Notes: a model not told the origin generated them from the sequence alone. 64,000 bases of DNA from Chryseobacterium lathyri (GCF_003290185.1 NZ_QNFY01000004.1:62001-126000); one strand, 5' to 3'. Positions 1 through 7,872 are shown, counted from the first letter of the stretch. Made by a program: numbers and translations.

Positions 1-545
1 AAGCGGAAATTGAAGGGGAAATGGGAGATTCTAAAATGGGGCTTCATGCAAGATTGATGTCTCAGGCATTGAGAAAACTGACGGCTACCATTTCAAGAAC
101 GAAATGTACCGTAATTTTCATCAACCAATTGAGAGAAAAAATCGGTGTGATGTTTGGAAATCCTGAAACCACTACTGGGGGTAATGCATTGAAATTCTAC
201 GCTTCCGTAAGAGTAGATATCAGAAAAGCAAGTGCGCCTATTAAAAATGGCGATGAAGCTATCGGAAGCCGTGTAAAAGTGAAGATCGTAAAAAATAAAG
301 TAGCACCTCCTTTCAAGCAGGCTGAATTCGATATTATGTACGGTGAGGGAGTTTCCAAAACAGGAGAAATTCTTGATCAGGCTGTAGAACAGGGAATTGT
401 AAAGAAAAGCGGTTCTTGGTTCAGCTATGAGGAGACAAAGCTTGGTCAGGGGCGTGATGCGGTGAAGGATGTTTTAAAAGACAATCCTGAGCTTGCTGAA
501 GAATTGGAAAACAAGATCAAGGAAGAATTGAAAAACAAGAAATAA
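1..545 (+). CDS. recA: RecA recombinase, C-terminal part (5' end outside window)
   Basis: The frame is open from base 3 and reads AEIEGEMGD directly into the RecA core, so the gene begins before the window. RecA forms a filament on single-stranded DNA, drives homologous recombination and activates the SOS response. Visible family signatures are the [19 protein letters not shown] stretch (L2 loop) and [14 protein letters not shown] (polymerisation and ATPase core). The C-terminal domain ends in the usual acidic and lysine-rich tail ([10 protein letters not shown]-like). About 180 residues are present, roughly the last half of a protein that is normally about 335-350 long. A terminator hairpin follows the stop. 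Identification is certain; the true start cannot be seen. Confidence 0.97.
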   Translation, partial: AEIEGEMGDSKMGLHARLMSQALRKLTATISRTKCTVIFINQLREKIGVMFGNPETTTGGNALKFYASVRVDIRKASAPIKNGDEAIGSRVKVKIVKNKVAPPFKQAEFDIMYGEGVSKTGEILDQAVEQGIVKKSGSWFSYEETKLGQGRDAVKDVLKDNPELAEELENKIKEELKNKK

Positions 546-554
546 TTAATAGAA

Positions 555-587
555 AACGGTCTGAAATTCAGATCGTTTTTCTTTTTA
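555..587 (+). terminator. rho-independent terminator of recA
   Basis: A 10-bp stem (AACGGTCTGA paired with TCAGATCGTT, one G-T pair) closes a 3-base loop and is followed by a T-rich run, starting 10 bases after the recA stop. Confidence 0.85.
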
Positions 588-620
588 ACTTTATACGCCT
601 GCCAAAACACATTGAAATAA

Positions 621-1475
621 ATGATTACTGATTATAAAAAAATTGATCTGTTCGGGAAGACATTCATTCAGAAAGTAGATGTAATATCTCCTTTTGAATT
701 TACTTTCCCGGTTGCTGAGCAGGCCTGCTTTTTATATATGCTGACAGGTGAGATACAATATCAGTTTAATGATATTCATACCGATATTCCTACCAGACAT
801 TCGTTATTACTCAACTGTATCAATTCCGGAAATCATATCCATAATTCAAATGCTGACAGCAAGGGCGAAGTTGTGATTGTAACCTTCCATCCGGATATAT
901 TAAAGAAAATTTACGAAAGAGAGCTTCCTGTCCTACTCCAGCCAGGCAACAAAGCAACCAACCAGTTGAGTGGAAAAATCAACAATGATTTCCTGATTCA
1001 TAAATATATTGAAGGACTGCTTTTCTATTTTGAGAATCCGGCTTTGATCAATGAAGAGATCCTGATCCTGAAACTAAAGGAAATCATTCTTCTGCTGTCA
1101 CAGACACAAGAGGCAGAAACCATACAGGCCATATTATCCCAGCTTTTCTCACCCACATCTTATACGTTCAGGCAAATTATAGAAAACAACTTATTTTCAC
1201 CGGTAAGTATTGAAGAATTGGCCCATAAAACCAATTTAAGCATTTCTTCTTTTAAGAGAGAGTTTAAAAAGTTATATAATAATTCTCCCGCCAGTTACAT
1301 TAAAACCAAAAGACTGGAAAGAGCTGCTGAATTATTACTGCTTTCCGATGAACGTGTCTCCAATATTGCTTTTGAATGCGGATTTAATGACTTAGCCAAT
1401 TTTACCAAAAGCTTTCATGACAAATACAATACTTCTCCCACAAATTACCGCTCGAAGGTAAATAAGGAAGATTAA
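621..1475 (+). CDS. AraC family transcriptional regulator
   Basis: This 284-residue protein has the AraC plan. The N-terminal half (about 1-170) looks like a cupin-type ligand domain, with a short beta-rich segment and FHPDILKKIYE. The C-terminal double helix-turn-helix runs from about 185 to 280. The second HTH shows the diagnostic series AAELLLLSDERVSNIAFECGF followed by F-KSFHDKYNTSP. Such proteins bind DNA as dimers and usually activate nearby genes in response to a small molecule or stress. It sits 75 bp after recA behind a terminator, so it is probably transcribed separately. A membrane-protein gene follows 144 bp downstream and may be a target, which is inference only. The ligand is unknown. 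Confidence 0.9.
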   Translation: MITDYKKIDLFGKTFIQKVDVISPFEFTFPVAEQACFLYMLTGEIQYQFNDIHTDIPTRHSLLLNCINSGNHIHNSNADSKGEVVIVTFHPDILKKIYERELPVLLQPGNKATNQLSGKINNDFLIHKYIEGLLFYFENPALINEEILILKLKEIILLLSQTQEAETIQAILSQLFSPTSYTFRQIIENNLFSPVSIEELAHKTNLSISSFKREFKKLYNNSPASYIKTKRLERAAELLLLSDERVSNIAFECGFNDLANFTKSFHDKYNTSPTNYRSKVNKED

Positions 1476-1619
1476 ACTTTTTTATCAAAACCGACTTTCC
1501 ACATATTTTATAAAGTTTTTTGAACCAAACAGACAGATAATTGAGCTTATTTACAAAATCTGTTTTCTGTTTCTGTTGCAATTTTGTCAACAGTAATTCA
1601 ACATTCAAAAAAATTAATT

Positions 1620-2108
1620 ATGGGACTATCGTATTTGGGAATTTTTCATACCGTGATAGGTATTATTGCTATTGTAGCAGCTGTTACAGATTTTATAAAA
1701 AAAGGAAAAATTGATCTGAGCTCGTCCGCCGGAAAAATTTATTTTTACCTTACGCTGATCACTTCACTCACCGCTTTGGGATTATCTAAACATGGAGGAT
1801 TTAACCCGGGACATATTTTTGCCCTTTTCATTGTCATTTTAATAGTGGCGGCTTATTTTCTTCATAGAAAAAGAGCAGGAAACAACAAAGCCCGTTTTAT
1901 TGAGACCTTTCTTCTTTCCTTCAGTTTTTTCTTATCGCTGGTTCCTACCGTTAATGAGACTTTTACGCGTGTTCCGCTCGGACACCCGTTAGCTAAAGCA
2001 CCTACGGACGCAATCATCGGACAGACACTTCTTGGTCTTTTTGTGCTGTTTATTATAGGTTCTGTCTTTCAGTTTAGGAAACAAAGGAGAATTAATAAGT
2101 CATTATAA
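1620..2108 (+). CDS. small four-helix integral membrane protein, function unknown
   Basis: The 162-residue product has four hydrophobic segments, at about 2-22, 39-57, 65-82 and 133-152, joined by short basic loops. It ends with a basic tail (RKQRRINKSL). Histidines at the ends of the first segments (GIFHTVIG, SKHGGFNPGH) resemble those of small membrane families that bind haem or metal, but no family is recognised with confidence. The ATG at 1620 is preferred over an upstream in-frame TTG at 1584, because a -7-like box CAATTTTG (1579-1586) overlaps that TTG. It follows the AraC regulator in the same direction. Confidence 0.75.
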   Translation: MGLSYLGIFHTVIGIIAIVAAVTDFIKKGKIDLSSSAGKIYFYLTLITSLTALGLSKHGGFNPGHIFALFIVILIVAAYFLHRKRAGNNKARFIETFLLSFSFFLSLVPTVNETFTRVPLGHPLAKAPTDAIIGQTLLGLFVLFIIGSVFQFRKQRRINKSL

Positions 2109-2157
2109 ATTCTTGTTGCTAAATCCTCAGATTTTAAAGTAATTTTTCACAAATCAA

Positions 2158-2200
2158 TGTCATTCTGTCACATTCTTTTTCATGGTATTTTTTTTGAGGC
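2158..2200 (+). promoter_or_regulatory. htpG upstream region with GG-N10-GA promoter-like motif
   Basis: CATGGTATTTTTTTTGAGG (2181-2199) places GG (2184-2185) ten bases before GA (2196-2197), similar to a -24/-12 layout. The GG lies 48 bp before the htpG ATG. Just upstream are two TGTCA boxes at 2158-2162 and 2166-2170. The same arrangement (CATGGCAT, N10, GA) precedes groES. No good TAnnTTTG box is present here. Assignment as a heat-shock promoter is inference from this similarity. Confidence 0.5.
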
Positions 2201-2231
2201 TTACATAGAAAATTTAAAAACAAAAATTATT

Positions 2232-4124
2232 ATGACTAAAGGAAATATTAATGTATCTGTGGAAAATATTTTCCCGCTTATTAAAAAATTTCTTTACAGT
2301 GACCACGAAATATTCCTGAGAGAGCTTATTTCCAATGCAACGGATGCTACCTTAAAGCTAAAACATTTAACAAGCATCGGGGAAGCAAAGGTTGAATACG
2401 GAAATCCGAAGATTGAAGTTAAAATTGATAAGGAAAATAAAACACTTCATATTGTCGATCAGGGTATCGGGATGACTGCTGAAGAGGTTGAAAAATACAT
2501 CAATCAGGTTGCTTTTTCCGGAGCTGAGGAATTCCTTGAAAAATATAAGGACACGGCAAAAGATGCAGGAATTATCGGACATTTCGGTCTTGGATTCTAT
2601 TCAGCATTTATGGTGGCTGAAAAAGTGGAGATCATCACAAAATCTTACAAAGATGCCCCTGCAGTAAGATGGATCTGCGACGGAAGCCCGGAATTTACCC
2701 TTGAGGAAACTACTGATAAAACTAACAGAGGAACTGAGATCATTCTCCATATTGCAGAAGATTCTACGGAATTTTTAGAAGAAGCTAAAATCCGTGAATT
2801 GCTATCAAAATACAATAAATTCATGCCTGTTCCAATTAAATTCGGGACAAGGACACATACTCTTCCATTACCTGAGGATGCTCCGGAAGATGCTGTTGCA
2901 GAAACCGAGGAAGTAGATAATATCATCAACAATCCTACTCCGGCATGGACCATTGCGCCAAGCGAGCTGACGAATGAAGACTATATGAAGTTCTACCACG
3001 AACTGTATCCAATGCAGTTTGAGGAACCTTTATTCAATATTCACCTGAATGTTGATTATCCTTTCAACCTTACCGGAATTTTATTCTTTCCGAAAATAAG
3101 CAACAATTTAAATATCGATAAGGATAAAATCCAGTTATACCAAAACCAGGTATTTGTAACAGATGAAGTGAAAGGTATTGTTCCTGATTTCCTGATGCTT
3201 CTGAGAGGTGTAATAGATTCTCCGGACATTCCACTGAACGTTTCGCGTTCTTACCTTCAGGCTGATGGTGCAGTGAAGAAAATCTCGTCTTACATCACTA
3301 AGAAGGTTGCCGATAAAATGTCTTCCCTGATCAACGAAAACCGTGAAGATTATGAGCAAAAATGGAACGATATTAAAATCGTGATCGAATACGGAATTAT
3401 CACGGAAGATAAATTCGCAGAAAAGGCAGATAAATTTACACTATATCCTACCACAGACGGAAAGTATTTCCTGTGGAATGAATTAATTGAAAAAATCCAG
3501 CCTGCCCATACGGATAAAGACGGCAATACAGTAATCCTTTATGCAACGAATGCTGATGAACAGCACAGCTATATTCAGGCAGCTAACGATAAAGGTTATG
3601 ACGTTCTGTTATTAGACTCACCTGTGATCTCCCATGTTATTCAGAAACTGGAAACTTCAAAAGAAAAGATCTCATTTGCAAGAGTGGACGCAGACCATAT
3701 CAATAACCTCATCAAAAAAGATGAGCCAGTTATTTCCAAATTAAATGAAACTGAAAAAGAATCTTTGAAGAAAGATGTAGAAGAGGCCGTAAAGGATGCC
3801 AAATTTACTGTACAGCTTGAAGATCTAGACAGCAATGATGCTCCGTTTACAATCACGCAGCCGGAATTCATGAGAAGAATGAAGGAAATGCAGGCAACCG
3901 GAGGAGGCGGTATGTTCGGAATGGGAGGCTTCCCAGAGATGTATAATCTTGTGGTGAATTCTAACAGCGAGCTTTCGAACCAAATTTTAAAGACAGAAAA
4001 TCCTGAGGAAAAGGAAACGCTTATTAAATATGCTCTTGATCTGGCCAAACTTTCACAGAACCTGCTGAAAGGAAAAGACCTGACAGATTTTATCCAGAGA
4101 AGCTATAAGCAGTTGGAAAAATAA
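2232..4124 (+). CDS. htpG: molecular chaperone HtpG (Hsp90)
   Basis: Cytosolic ATP-dependent Hsp90 chaperone of 630 residues, the usual length. The N-terminal GHKL ATPase domain (about 1-210) shows the signatures SDHEIFLRELISNATDA, VDQGIGMTAEEV and GHFGLGFYSAFMVA. The middle domain includes LYPMQFEEPLFNIHLN and DIPLNVSRSYLQ. The C-terminal dimerisation domain has a glycine-rich insert, GGGGMFGMGGFPE. The ATG at 2232 (MTKGNINVSVENIFP) matches the family start. An in-frame ATG at 2157 would add 25 unrelated residues and lies upstream of the proposed promoter. The gene stands alone, followed by a terminator. Regulation is probably heat-shock dependent; see the shared motif with groES. Confidence 0.97.
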   Translation: MTKGNINVSVENIFPLIKKFLYSDHEIFLRELISNATDATLKLKHLTSIGEAKVEYGNPKIEVKIDKENKTLHIVDQGIGMTAEEVEKYINQVAFSGAEEFLEKYKDTAKDAGIIGHFGLGFYSAFMVAEKVEIITKSYKDAPAVRWICDGSPEFTLEETTDKTNRGTEIILHIAEDSTEFLEEAKIRELLSKYNKFMPVPIKFGTRTHTLPLPEDAPEDAVAETEEVDNIINNPTPAWTIAPSELTNEDYMKFYHELYPMQFEEPLFNIHLNVDYPFNLTGILFFPKISNNLNIDKDKIQLYQNQVFVTDEVKGIVPDFLMLLRGVIDSPDIPLNVSRSYLQADGAVKKISSYITKKVADKMSSLINENREDYEQKWNDIKIVIEYGIITEDKFAEKADKFTLYPTTDGKYFLWNELIEKIQPAHTDKDGNTVILYATNADEQHSYIQAANDKGYDVLLLDSPVISHVIQKLETSKEKISFARVDADHINNLIKKDEPVISKLNETEKESLKKDVEEAVKDAKFTVQLEDLDSNDAPFTITQPEFMRRMKEMQATGGGGMFGMGGFPEMYNLVVNSNSELSNQILKTENPEEKETLIKYALDLAKLSQNLLKGKDLTDFIQRSYKQLEK

Positions 4125-4146
4125 TAAAATAATACAGAAATGAATA

Positions 4147-4177
4147 AGGCTGTTCTTCAATGGGAACAGCTTTTTTT
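4147..4177 (+). terminator. terminator of htpG
   Basis: GCTGTTC (4149-4155) pairs with GAACAGC (4164-4170) and is followed by seven T. Confidence 0.85.
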
Positions 4178-4450
4178 ATGTACAGCTTTCGTGAAATTAT
4201 TTAATCAAAGATTGGGCTAAAGCAAAGTTAAAACTGTTTAAGGTGAAAAGATTTCATTCGATAAAATTGTAAACTCTTGTCATTTCAGACGAAAGTGAAT
4301 CAATCTCATTTAGTTAAAAGAAAGTAATGTAAAATTTTAATAATAGCCTTAATGGTTTAAAGTAAAACCCCTAGCCAGCTTGATATTATAAGCTTTTCCA
4401 GCATTTTTGTTTAAATCCCACAGTTCAATGCATATTTTTTCTCTTTTTTA
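4178..4450. other. intergenic region without recognised content
   Basis: AT-rich spacer between the htpG terminator and the XRE gene promoter. No open frame, RNA or long repeat was recognised. A single ggctaaagc string occurs near 4215. Confidence 0.5.
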
Positions 4451-4481
4451 TTGTACACATTGTGCTTTTTTTCCATTTTTG
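4451..4481 (+). promoter_or_regulatory. Bacteroidota-type promoter of XRE gene
   Basis: -33 TTG at 4451-4453 and -7-like CATTTTTG at 4474-4481, spaced 20 bp. The predicted transcript start lies about ten bases before the ATG at 4497. Confidence 0.5.
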
Positions 4482-4496
4482 TATAAAATGTAGGAT

Positions 4497-4880
4497 ATGC
4501 AAAAAGAAAAATTACGCGTTATCAGAAAACAAAAAGGCTATACTCAACAGCAGATAGCTGATATTATCGCGACTGATGTATCCAACTACAGCAGGAAGGA
4601 AAGTGGTGATGTAAAGATCGTAAGGGATGAATGGGAAAAGATTGCCCGTTTTTTGGATGTTTCAGTAGAAGATATTTATGAGGATGAAGAAGCAAAAGTC
4701 GTGATCAATAATAATCATCCTGTATACAATGATCAATCTTCATCATCATCAGGAGTGATCACTCAGTTTCATAATATTTCAACTTCTATTATTCAGAACC
4801 TGCAGGATTATATTGCCTTGCTGAAAGAGGAAAATGAAAAATTAAAAGAAGAATTAAGAACACCGAAAGGAAGAAAATAA
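4497..4880 (+). CDS. XRE-family HTH regulator with C-terminal coiled coil
   Basis: A 127-residue protein with an N-terminal Cro/CI-type helix-turn-helix (about 1-60). KGYTQQQIADIIATDVSNYS is the recognition region, and FLDVSVEDIYEDE ends the domain. A serine-rich linker (about 79-86) leads to a charged, leucine-spaced segment, LKEEENEKLKEEL-like, at about 105-122. This probably forms a dimerising coiled coil. The domain order resembles small Flavobacteriia regulators whose targets are unknown. The gene is single, with its own promoter and terminator. Confidence 0.85.
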   Translation: MQKEKLRVIRKQKGYTQQQIADIIATDVSNYSRKESGDVKIVRDEWEKIARFLDVSVEDIYEDEEAKVVINNNHPVYNDQSSSSSGVITQFHNISTSIIQNLQDYIALLKEENEKLKEELRTPKGRK

Positions 4881-4923
4881 GGTTGTTGTTTTAAAAATCA
4901 GCCTGTTTTTCACATATAAATTT

Positions 4924-4964
4924 AAAAGCCTTGCCTATTCAAAAGTATTCAAGGCTTTTTTATT
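4924..4964 (+). terminator. terminator after XRE gene
   Basis: A 10-bp stem AAAAGCCTTG / CAAGGCTTTT (4924-4933 with 4950-4959) is followed by a T run. Confidence 0.85.
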
Positions 4965-5067
4965 ATGAATATTTTTAATTATACCATCTTTTTACAGGCA
5001 AAAATCCAGTCTTTCAAAGAAGGGGAATAATACGACTTTTGGCAATTGAAACATTGAATGGCCGTTT

Positions 5068-5102
5068 TTTAGTTTCCGGCGGCTTCGCCGCCGGAAACTA
5101 AA
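5068..5102. repeat. perfect palindrome with 16-bp arms (REP-like)
   Basis: Arms 5068-5083 and 5087-5102 are perfectly complementary around a 3-base loop. The core is GGCGGCTTCGCCGCC flanked by TTTAGTTTCC. It is very GC-rich for its surroundings. Neither side has a T tract, so it is not a typical terminator. It lies between the convergent XRE and alkyltransferase-like genes. Confidence 0.8.
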
Positions 5103-5203
5103 TTTATAAGTCCTATTTCATTTATGAACCGAAGTCCTTTAATATCTACAATTAAAAACAGGTGTCTGAACTGTAAATTCTTAACAGACTGTACAATTTA
5201 ATC

Positions 5204-5557
5204 CTAAATTTCCTCAAGTGGATTCCAGAATAGCTTTTTAAAATCTTTTATTCTTAAATTCTCAACGGTAATGCCTTCTGCTTCCAGTCTCTTTTGAAAC
5301 TCGGGAACAGATAATACGCCTGAGCTGGATATGACACGATGTGCCGGGACATCTTCCGGGCATCCTCCCATCGCCTTCCCTACATGACGGGAATGATTAG
5401 GATAACCTACTGCCTTAGCTATGGCACCATAAGAAGAAACTCTTCCTTTTGGAATAAGCCTTGTAATCTCGTAAATCTGCTGTTTAAAAATTTCATCCAT
5501 AGTCAAGTAACCTGCTTTATCGTTATGAAAAATAGAGTCTAAATAAACTTTAAACAT
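5204..5557 (-). CDS. alkyltransferase-like (ATL) DNA-repair protein
   Basis: A 117-residue single-domain protein of the MGMT DNA-binding fold: IPKGRVSSYGAIAKAVG (HTH), then HSRHVGKAMGG, then the active-site region. Methylguanine methyltransferases have PCHRV there; this one reads PAHRVISSSG (P71-A72-H73), so the alkyl-accepting cysteine is replaced by alanine. That is the hallmark of ATL proteins. These bind O6-alkylguanine lesions tightly and direct them into nucleotide excision repair. The start could be the ATG at 5557 or the second ATG at 5500 (MDEIFKQQ), which gives a more typical length of about 98. Confidence 0.88.
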   Translation of the reverse strand: MFKVYLDSIFHNDKAGYLTMDEIFKQQIYEITRLIPKGRVSSYGAIAKAVGYPNHSRHVGKAMGGCPEDVPAHRVISSSGVLSVPEFQKRLEAEGITVENLRIKDFKKLFWNPLEEI

Positions 5558-5618
5558 CTTTCTGCATCATTTTTGAATTCTCAAACATTCAATAATGTCT
5601 GATTGTAAATATAAAGAT

Positions 5619-5765
5619 ATGAAAAAATCATTTTTCCGGCTGCTGAATACAGTCAATAAAAAGTTGCTCCCAAAGTTGAGCAATAAAGATCCGAACAAAC
5701 TGAGTAAAATAGAGAAAGGAATTCTGGCCTACCGATACTTTGTGCTGGTGAATTCTCTTGACTGA
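5619..5765 (+). CDS. 48-residue basic protein of a small Flavobacteriia family, function unknown
   Basis: ATG at 5619 to TGA at 5763-5765 encodes MKKSFFRLLNTVNKKLLP..., ending AYRYFVLVNSLD. It is lysine-rich and amphipathic, with a conserved-looking C-terminal RYFV segment. I recall similar short proteins of about 50 residues in Chryseobacterium, sometimes carrying the database name SsrA-binding protein although they lack the SmpB fold; that name should not be trusted. It is divergent from the ATL gene, and the start codons are 61 bp apart. Function is unknown; it could be a ribosome- or RNA-associated peptide, but nothing in the sequence proves this. Confidence 0.6.
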   Translation: MKKSFFRLLNTVNKKLLPKLSNKDPNKLSKIEKGILAYRYFVLVNSLD

Positions 5766-5776
5766 TCTCCAAGTAA

Positions 5777-5930
5777 GTCATTGCGAGCGAAGCGAAGCAA
5801 TCTCTTAATGATCTTAACTGCTAAACTTTTTCTTAATAGTTTATTTTGAAACATTAAAGTCAGATAAGACTTTAAGAATAAGTTCAAACTTCATTTTTAA
5901 GTGAGATTGCTTCGCTTCGCTCGCAATGAC
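5777..5930. repeat. element bounded by a perfect 28-bp inverted repeat
   Basis: Bases 5777-5804 are the exact reverse complement of 5903-5930, with 98 AT-rich bases between. The arms contain TTGCGAGCGAAGCGAAGCAA. This GCGAGCGAAGCGAAGC core is a dispersed intergenic repeat I recall from many bacterial genomes. It sits between convergent genes (the 48-residue protein and the deoxyhypusine-synthase-like gene) and codes for nothing. Confidence 0.85.
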
Positions 5931-5994
5931 GAATGGGAAATAAAAAACGCTTCAAAATGAATTGAAGCGTTGGTATTTTAAAAGAAATTTATTC

Positions 5995-6966
5995 TTAATT
6001 TTCCAGAATATAAGAGAACATTAATGGTGCACAGATCGTAGCATCACTTTCAACGATGAATTTCGGTGTCGTGATATCCAGTTTACCCCAAGTGATTTTC
6101 TCATTCGGAACTGCTCCTGAATATGAACCGTAAGATGTTGTAGAATCCGAAATCTGGCAGAAATAAGACCAGAAAGGAATGTCATGCATTTCCATATCCT
6201 GATACAACATTGGCACCACACAGATTGGGAAATCTCCTGCAATACCTCCTCCGATCTGGAAGAACCCAACTCCTTTTCCGGCAGAATTTTTAGTATACCA
6301 GTCAGCAAGATAGGTCATATATTCGATTCCTGATTTCATAGTGGTTGCTGTAAGCTCACCTTTGATGCAGTAAGAAGCGAAGATGTTACCCATGGTAGAA
6401 TCTTCCCATCCCGGAACTACGATTGGAAGGTTTTTCTCAGCCGCAGCAATCATCCATGAGTTTTCTCTCGGAATTTCGTAATACTGCTCAAGAACCCCTG
6501 AAAGGATCATTTTATACATGAATTCGTGTGGAAAATAACGTTCGCCCTTAGCTTCTGCATCTTTCCAGATCTCCACGATATGCTTTTGAAGTCTTCTGAA
6601 GGCTTCTTCTTCAGGGATACATGTATCTGTAACTCTGTTTAATCCTCTTTCTAATAGATCCCACTCATCCTGCGCCGTTAAATCTCTGTAATGCGGAACT
6701 CTTTCGTAGTGAGAGTGCGCCACAAGGTTCATCAAATCTTCTTCAAGGTTGGCTCCTGTACAAGAAATAAAATCAACTTTTCCCTGACGGATCATTTCTG
6801 CAAGGATTTTCCCCAATTCAGCAGTAGACATCGCACCTGCCAAAGTGATCATCATTTTTCCGCCATCTTTAAGATGTGCAACATACCCCTTAGATGCATC
6901 TACCAATGCAGCCGCATTGAAGTGCAGGTAATATTTCTCTATAAATTCAGAAATCGGTTTGCTCAT
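5995..6966 (-). CDS. deoxyhypusine synthase family protein
   Basis: A 323-residue NAD-dependent enzyme of the deoxyhypusine/homospermidine synthase family. Seen: MITLAGAMSTAELG and FISCTGANLEEDL (NAD-binding region), PIVVPGWEDSTMGN, GGGIAGDFPI, and the active-site segment ITWGKLD. K295 in this segment corresponds to the catalytic lysine that forms the enzyme-imine intermediate. Eukaryotic members modify eIF5A using spermidine. Bacteria lack eIF5A, and bacterial members probably act on polyamines, for example making homospermidine, so the substrate is open. The ATG at 6966 is chosen because a TATCTTTG box (6982-6989) overlaps the upstream in-frame ATG at 6984. Confidence 0.88.
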   Translation of the reverse strand: MSKPISEFIEKYYLHFNAAALVDASKGYVAHLKDGGKMMITLAGAMSTAELGKILAEMIRQGKVDFISCTGANLEEDLMNLVAHSHYERVPHYRDLTAQDEWDLLERGLNRVTDTCIPEEEAFRRLQKHIVEIWKDAEAKGERYFPHEFMYKMILSGVLEQYYEIPRENSWMIAAAEKNLPIVVPGWEDSTMGNIFASYCIKGELTATTMKSGIEYMTYLADWYTKNSAGKGVGFFQIGGGIAGDFPICVVPMLYQDMEMHDIPFWSYFCQISDSTTSYGSYSGAVPNEKITWGKLDITTPKFIVESDATICAPLMFSYILEN

Positions 6967-6981
6967 TTTTTTTAATTTTTG

Positions 6982-6989
6982 CAAAGATA
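6982..6989 (-). promoter_or_regulatory. -7 promoter box of the deoxyhypusine-synthase-like gene
   Basis: TATCTTTG on the minus strand matches TAnnTTTG and lies about 16 bases before the ATG at 6966. No clear -33 TTG was found at the expected distance. Confidence 0.5.
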
Positions 6990-7091
6990 AAACTTAAAAA
7001 CGGAATGCGACATGAGTACTTAAAGAAACTCTTGCCTGACCATTCTTTTTTAACAAATGATAAAAATAGCTTTATCCATAAGGCTTCCCAT

Positions 7092-7121
7092 GAAAAAGTA
7101 CAGCCGTGAAGCTGTACTTTC
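7092..7121 (-). terminator. terminator of GreA/B-family gene
   Basis: AAAGTACAGC (7095-7104) pairs with GCTGTACTTT (7111-7120). Read on the minus strand, the stem is followed by TTTTTCAT, 27 bases beyond the stop of the gene at 7148. Confidence 0.7.
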
Positions 7122-7147
7122 ATCTAACAAATATAGATACACAGGAA

Positions 7148-7528
7148 TTACCCGTGACAAGATTCTACTTTTAAGATCTCAATTTTTCTTTCACCGTCTT
7201 TAAAAGGCCAGTCAATGATATCTCCCACTCTATATCCAACTGTAGCAAGCGCAATATCTGATAAAATGGAATACTTGTTTTTTACCGGCTTAGCTTTTGA
7301 AGAAGCCACGAAAATATATTCGTGTTCAAAATTCTGAGTATGATCTTTAAGCGTTACTTTCCTGTTAACCGTCACTACATCGGCAGGAAGCTCTCTTCTC
7401 AGTACCTGTTTAGCTTTTCTCAATTCTTCAGCAAGTCTTTTTTCCTCCGGCATGCTTACTTTTTTTCTTCTGAGCGTATCTTTTATAGCATCATAAATTC
7501 CGGTGGTTACAATAATATGATTGGACAT
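7148..7528 (-). CDS. GreA/GreB-family factor (Rnk-like)
   Basis: A 126-residue protein with a short N-terminal helical part (about 20-50, EEKRLAEELRKAKQVLRR) and a C-terminal GreA/GreB FKBP-like domain. The latter is seen in VTVNRKVTLKDH and YSILSDIALATVGYRVGDIIDWP, where the family has the pattern SPIGxALxGxxxGD. It is too short for a full GreA coiled coil (about 158 residues). It is closer to Rnk-type proteins, which bind RNA polymerase in the secondary channel and modulate transcription. It lies alone between the deoxyhypusine-synthase-like gene and arfB, with a hairpin terminator. Confidence 0.82.
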   Translation of the reverse strand: MSNHIIVTTGIYDAIKDTLRRKKVSMPEEKRLAEELRKAKQVLRRELPADVVTVNRKVTLKDHTQNFEHEYIFVASSKAKPVKNKYSILSDIALATVGYRVGDIIDWPFKDGERKIEILKVESCHG

Positions 7529-7872
7529 TTTTTATATTTTTTAAGGTAATGAATACAGTCATTCCATGATCCAATGCAGGATAGCAGACAGCCTTTTCCT
7601 GTAGAAAACTGCAAAAATAATACGTAAAGTTTATCGGAATATTTTCCCTGTCCTGAATCCTGACAGGGCTTAATTGATAAAGTCCTTAGAACTTTTAAGA
7701 AAAGAATCTCTATGTAAATACAGCAACGACAGCAAAAGACCTGAAAAACGGTCCGCTGAGGATAAATAAATAATTGCTACCATACTTAAAATTACTAATA
7801 ATACCCTAAGATACTTAAAAATTTTGATTCGTGAAAGAAACTACTTTTTTACTCTACCCTTTTATTTAAAAT
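7529..7872. other. intergenic region without recognised content
   Basis: AT-rich spacer between arfB and the Rnk-like gene, which both read leftward. No open frame, RNA or repeat was recognised; it presumably holds the Rnk-like gene promoter. Confidence 0.5.
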
